Shown: piece by piece, positions 61,634 through 64,000 of the stretch
How the letters are laid out: the number at the start of each line of letters is the position of its first letter
Position numbering within the stretch: position 1 is the first letter of the stretch
Source of the DNA: Xenorhabdus ishibashii
GTDB lineage: Bacteria > Pseudomonadota > Gammaproteobacteria > Enterobacterales > Enterobacteriaceae
Length of the DNA: 64,000 nucleotides
NCBI RefSeq assembly: GCF_002632755.1
Contig: NZ_NJAK01000001.1
Span: 2,170,001-2,234,000, forward strand
Direction: 5' to 3'
The notes under the pieces: model-generated
What the model saw: only the letters and a program-made list of their open reading frames with translations
Database searches by the model: none
What the model was told of the DNA's origin: nothing
Translations under genes and position numbers: made by a program

Positions 61634-63976
61634 ATGAAGCTGATTCGAGGACTTGCCCAATATTATGTAGATTTGATGATGAAGCTGGGGTTGGTACGTT
61701 TTTCTATATTACTTGCATCAGTTTTAGTTGTTCTTGCGATGGCAATGCAGATGGCGGTGACATTTGTACTTCATGGGGAAGTACAAGGTATTGATTTAAT
61801 TCGATCCATCTTTTTTGGTTTATTAATTACCCCCTGGGCAGTTTATTTTCTTTCCATTGTAGTAGAACAGCTTGAGGAATCCCGCCAGCGCTTATCGAGT
61901 CTGGTCGCAAAACTTGAAGAAATGCGTCAGCGTGATGCGAAATTAAACCTACAACTCAAAGAAAACATCGACCAATTGAACCAAGAAATTAGCGACCGAG
62001 AGAAGGCAGAAAAAGCCCATTTGGTTTTGTTGGATAAACTCAAACTGGAAATGGAACAGCGTGAAAAAACCCAGATTGAGCTTGAGCAACAATCGGTACT
62101 GTTGCGTTCATTTCTGGATGCTTCTCCTGACTTAGTTTATTACCGCAATGAAGATAATGAATTTTCCGGTTGTAATAGGGCGATGGAATTGCTGACTGGC
62201 AAAAGCGAAAAACAGCTTATCGGCCTGACGCCGACCGATGTTTATGATAAAGAAATTGCCAGCAAAGTGATGGAAACCGATGAAAAAGTATTTCGCCACA
62301 ATGTCTCCCTGACCTACGAGCAATGGTTAGTTTACCCCGATGGACGCAAGGCCTGCTTTGAACTCAGGAAAGTCCCATTTTATGATCGCGTTGGCAAGCG
62401 ACATGGGTTAATGGGATTTGGGCGCGATATAACGGAGCGTAAACGCTATCAGGACGCATTGGAAAACGCCAGCAGGGATAAGACAACGTTTATTTCTACG
62501 ATTAGCCACGAGCTTCGTACGCCTTTAAATGGCATTGTGGGCTTGAGCCGAATTCTGATGGATACCGACTTAACACCGGAGCAGTGTAAGTACCTGGAAA
62601 CAATCCATGTCAGTGCCATTACCTTGGGTAATATTTTCAATGATATTATAGAGTTAGACAAAATTGAGCGCCGAAAAATCCAACTTGATAACCAACCGGT
62701 TGATTTTACTGGCTTCATGACAGATTTAGAGAATATTTCAGGTTTATTAGCGCAGCCGAAGGGGATTAAATTTGTTCTAGAGCCAGAGTTGCCACTACCA
62801 ACAAAAGTGCTGACTGATGGAACCCGCTTGCGACAAATTTTGTGGAACCTGATTAGTAATGCCGTGAAATTTACGCCTGAAGGCGAAATTAAAGTGCGTA
62901 TCTGGCGTGAAGAAGAAGAGGAACGCCTATTCTTTGAAGTGACGGATTCCGGCATTGGTATTCCTTCTGACGAATTGGAAAAAATCTTTGCCATGTATTA
63001 TCAGGTTAAAGACAGCGCTGGTGGGCACCCTGCAACCGGAACCGGAATTGGCCTTGCTGTTTCGAAGCGCCTTGCCCTTAGTATGGGAGGTGACATTGTG
63101 GTGAAAAGTACGTTAGGCAAAGGTTCTTGCTTTACCTTGTCTGTCGTCGCCCCGACTATGGATGAACATCCAGAAGGGAAGGCCGAACAAGATACTATGC
63201 CACTGCCGGCACTGAATATTTTACTGGTAGAAGATATTGAATTGAATGTCATTGTAGCCCGTTCTGTACTAGAGAAATTGGGGAATAGTGTGGATGTTGC
63301 CATGAATGGCTATGATGCACTGGCAATGTTTGATCCTGATGAATATGACTTAGTGTTACTGGATATCCAATTACCGGATATGACGGGGTTGGATATTTCC
63401 CGCCAATTACACCAACGTTACTCTTCCCAATCGTTGCCTCCTTTGATCGCGCTGACGGCCAATGTATTAAAGGATAAAAAAGAATACCTTGATGCGGGCA
63501 TGGATGATGTTCTCAATAAACCGTTATCTGTCAAAGCATTGACTGCCGTGATTGAAAAGTATTGGGGTAAGGGATCTGATTCTGACAGCACCTTAGTTGA
63601 AGTTGACCTTGTGAATCAGGATGAAGAACGGCTGGATACGGAGATGCTTAACCAATATATCGAATTGGTTGGACCAAAAATGATCACAGACAATCTGGTT
63701 ATTTTTGAAACCATGATGCCAAATTACCTTGCCTTGCTGGATTCCAATATGACTGCCAGAGATCAAAAAGGTATTACGGAGGAGGCGCATAAGATCAAGG
63801 GAGCGGCTGGCTCAGTAGGATTGCGCCATTTGCAGCAATTGGCTCAGCAGATCCAGTCACCGGATTTACCTGCATGGTGGGATAATGTTCAGGAATGGGT
63901 GGATGAGTTAAAGTTGGAATGGAAGCAAGATATAGAAATATTAAGAAATTGGCTATCAAGCGTTACAAAAAAATAA
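61634..63976 (+). CDS. arcB: Anoxic redox sensor hybrid kinase ArcB
   Basis: ArcB senses quinone redox state and phosphorylates ArcA when respiration is limited. The 780-residue protein has two membrane helices (about 23-45 and 57-77), a coiled coil (about 78-155), a PAS domain with redox cysteines at 180 and 241 (same positions as E. coli), histidine kinase His292 (ISHELRTPLNG), ATPase domain, receiver Asp577 (VLLDIQL) and HPt His719 (EEAHKIKGAAGS). All three phosphotransfer sites are present. Confidence 0.98.
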   Translation: MKLIRGLAQYYVDLMMKLGLVRFSILLASVLVVLAMAMQMAVTFVLHGEVQGIDLIRSIFFGLLITPWAVYFLSIVVEQLEESRQRLSSLVAKLEEMRQRDAKLNLQLKENIDQLNQEISDREKAEKAHLVLLDKLKLEMEQREKTQIELEQQSVLLRSFLDASPDLVYYRNEDNEFSGCNRAMELLTGKSEKQLIGLTPTDVYDKEIASKVMETDEKVFRHNVSLTYEQWLVYPDGRKACFELRKVPFYDRVGKRHGLMGFGRDITERKRYQDALENASRDKTTFISTISHELRTPLNGIVGLSRILMDTDLTPEQCKYLETIHVSAITLGNIFNDIIELDKIERRKIQLDNQPVDFTGFMTDLENISGLLAQPKGIKFVLEPELPLPTKVLTDGTRLRQILWNLISNAVKFTPEGEIKVRIWREEEEERLFFEVTDSGIGIPSDELEKIFAMYYQVKDSAGGHPATGTGIGLAVSKRLALSMGGDIVVKSTLGKGSCFTLSVVAPTMDEHPEGKAEQDTMPLPALNILLVEDIELNVIVARSVLEKLGNSVDVAMNGYDALAMFDPDEYDLVLLDIQLPDMTGLDISRQLHQRYSSQSLPPLIALTANVLKDKKEYLDAGMDDVLNKPLSVKALTAVIEKYWGKGSDSDSTLVEVDLVNQDEERLDTEMLNQYIELVGPKMITDNLVIFETMMPNYLALLDSNMTARDQKGITEEAHKIKGAAGSVGLRHLQQLAQQIQSPDLPAWWDNVQEWVDELKLEWKQDIEILRNWLSSVTKK

Positions 63977-63995
63977 CCCCAACCGAAGTTGGGGT
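63976..63995 (+). terminator. Terminator hairpin after arcB
   Basis: ACCCCAAC pairs with GTTGGGGT around a CGAA tetraloop directly at the arcB stop. The T run, if any, lies beyond the window edge. Confidence 0.75.
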
Positions 63996-64000
63996 GCGCT

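Overview
The window comes from a moderately AT-rich member of the Enterobacterales, most likely Morganellaceae of the Xenorhabdus/Photorhabdus type. This placement is inferred from conserved enterobacterial gene blocks (rpoN-hpf-ptsN-rapZ-ptsO, lptCAB-kdsCD-yrbG, mlaFEDCB-ibaG-murA, degQ-degS, rplM-rpsI-sspAB, gltBD, arcB), from degraded IS1 and metabolic genes, and from two copies of an intergenic repeat of a kind I remember from Xenorhabdus/Photorhabdus. No rRNA, tRNA, CRISPR array or complete insertion sequence is visible.

Accessory half, about 1-33 kb. The left edge holds the 5' end of a group II intron inserted in the insB part of a decayed IS1. Next comes a gluconate module (gntR, two GntR-type operators, gntK, gntU). 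A minus-strand operon follows that I read as a peptidoglycan O-acetylation system: MBOAT acetyl carrier PatA, SGNH acetyltransferase PatB and Ape1-like SGNH deacetylase, with a Bax-type glucosaminidase just upstream. Then come a small exported DUF3761 protein, an SDR relic and a SymE-like protein with two similar halves. The tellurite/stress island covers 10.8-19.6 kb. terZABCD runs leftward. Divergent from it are a PRTase-TRSP protein, a HAD phosphatase, a StiP/PELOTA protein and a CitE-like lyase, ending with the regulator terW. Three copies of one palindromic box lie in the divergent promoter region. Beyond yqhA are a fes relic, a large subtilisin-type autotransporter, an NSS-family transporter, a brnQ stub, another IS1 relic and a 5'-truncated psuK. 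A lone methyltransferase, darP, tldE (pmbA), rnk and an exported amino-acid racemase complete this half.

Core half, about 33-64 kb. The minus-strand block from yrbG to ptsO makes and exports LPS (KdsD, KdsC, LptC, LptA, LptB) and carries sigma-54, HPF and the nitrogen-PTS proteins with RapZ. Divergently, mlaFEDCB maintains outer-membrane lipid asymmetry and is followed by ibaG and murA. The periplasmic proteases DegQ and DegS, the cell-envelope protein ZapG and the ATPase ZapE come next, then ribosomal proteins L13 and S9, the stringent-response proteins SspA and SspB, glutamate synthase (gltBD) and the anoxic redox sensor kinase ArcB.

Envelope work recurs through the window: peptidoglycan synthesis and modification (MurA, PatA/PatB/Ape1, Bax, periplasmic racemase), LPS transport, lipid asymmetry and periplasmic proteolysis. 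Relics (IS1 twice, fes, SDR, brnQ, psuK) are confined to the accessory half, which therefore looks like the eroding part of the region. The strongest candidates for further attention are the Pat/Ape1 operon, the ter-linked metabolite operon with its triple operator, the intron nested in IS1, and the internally repeated SymE-like gene.
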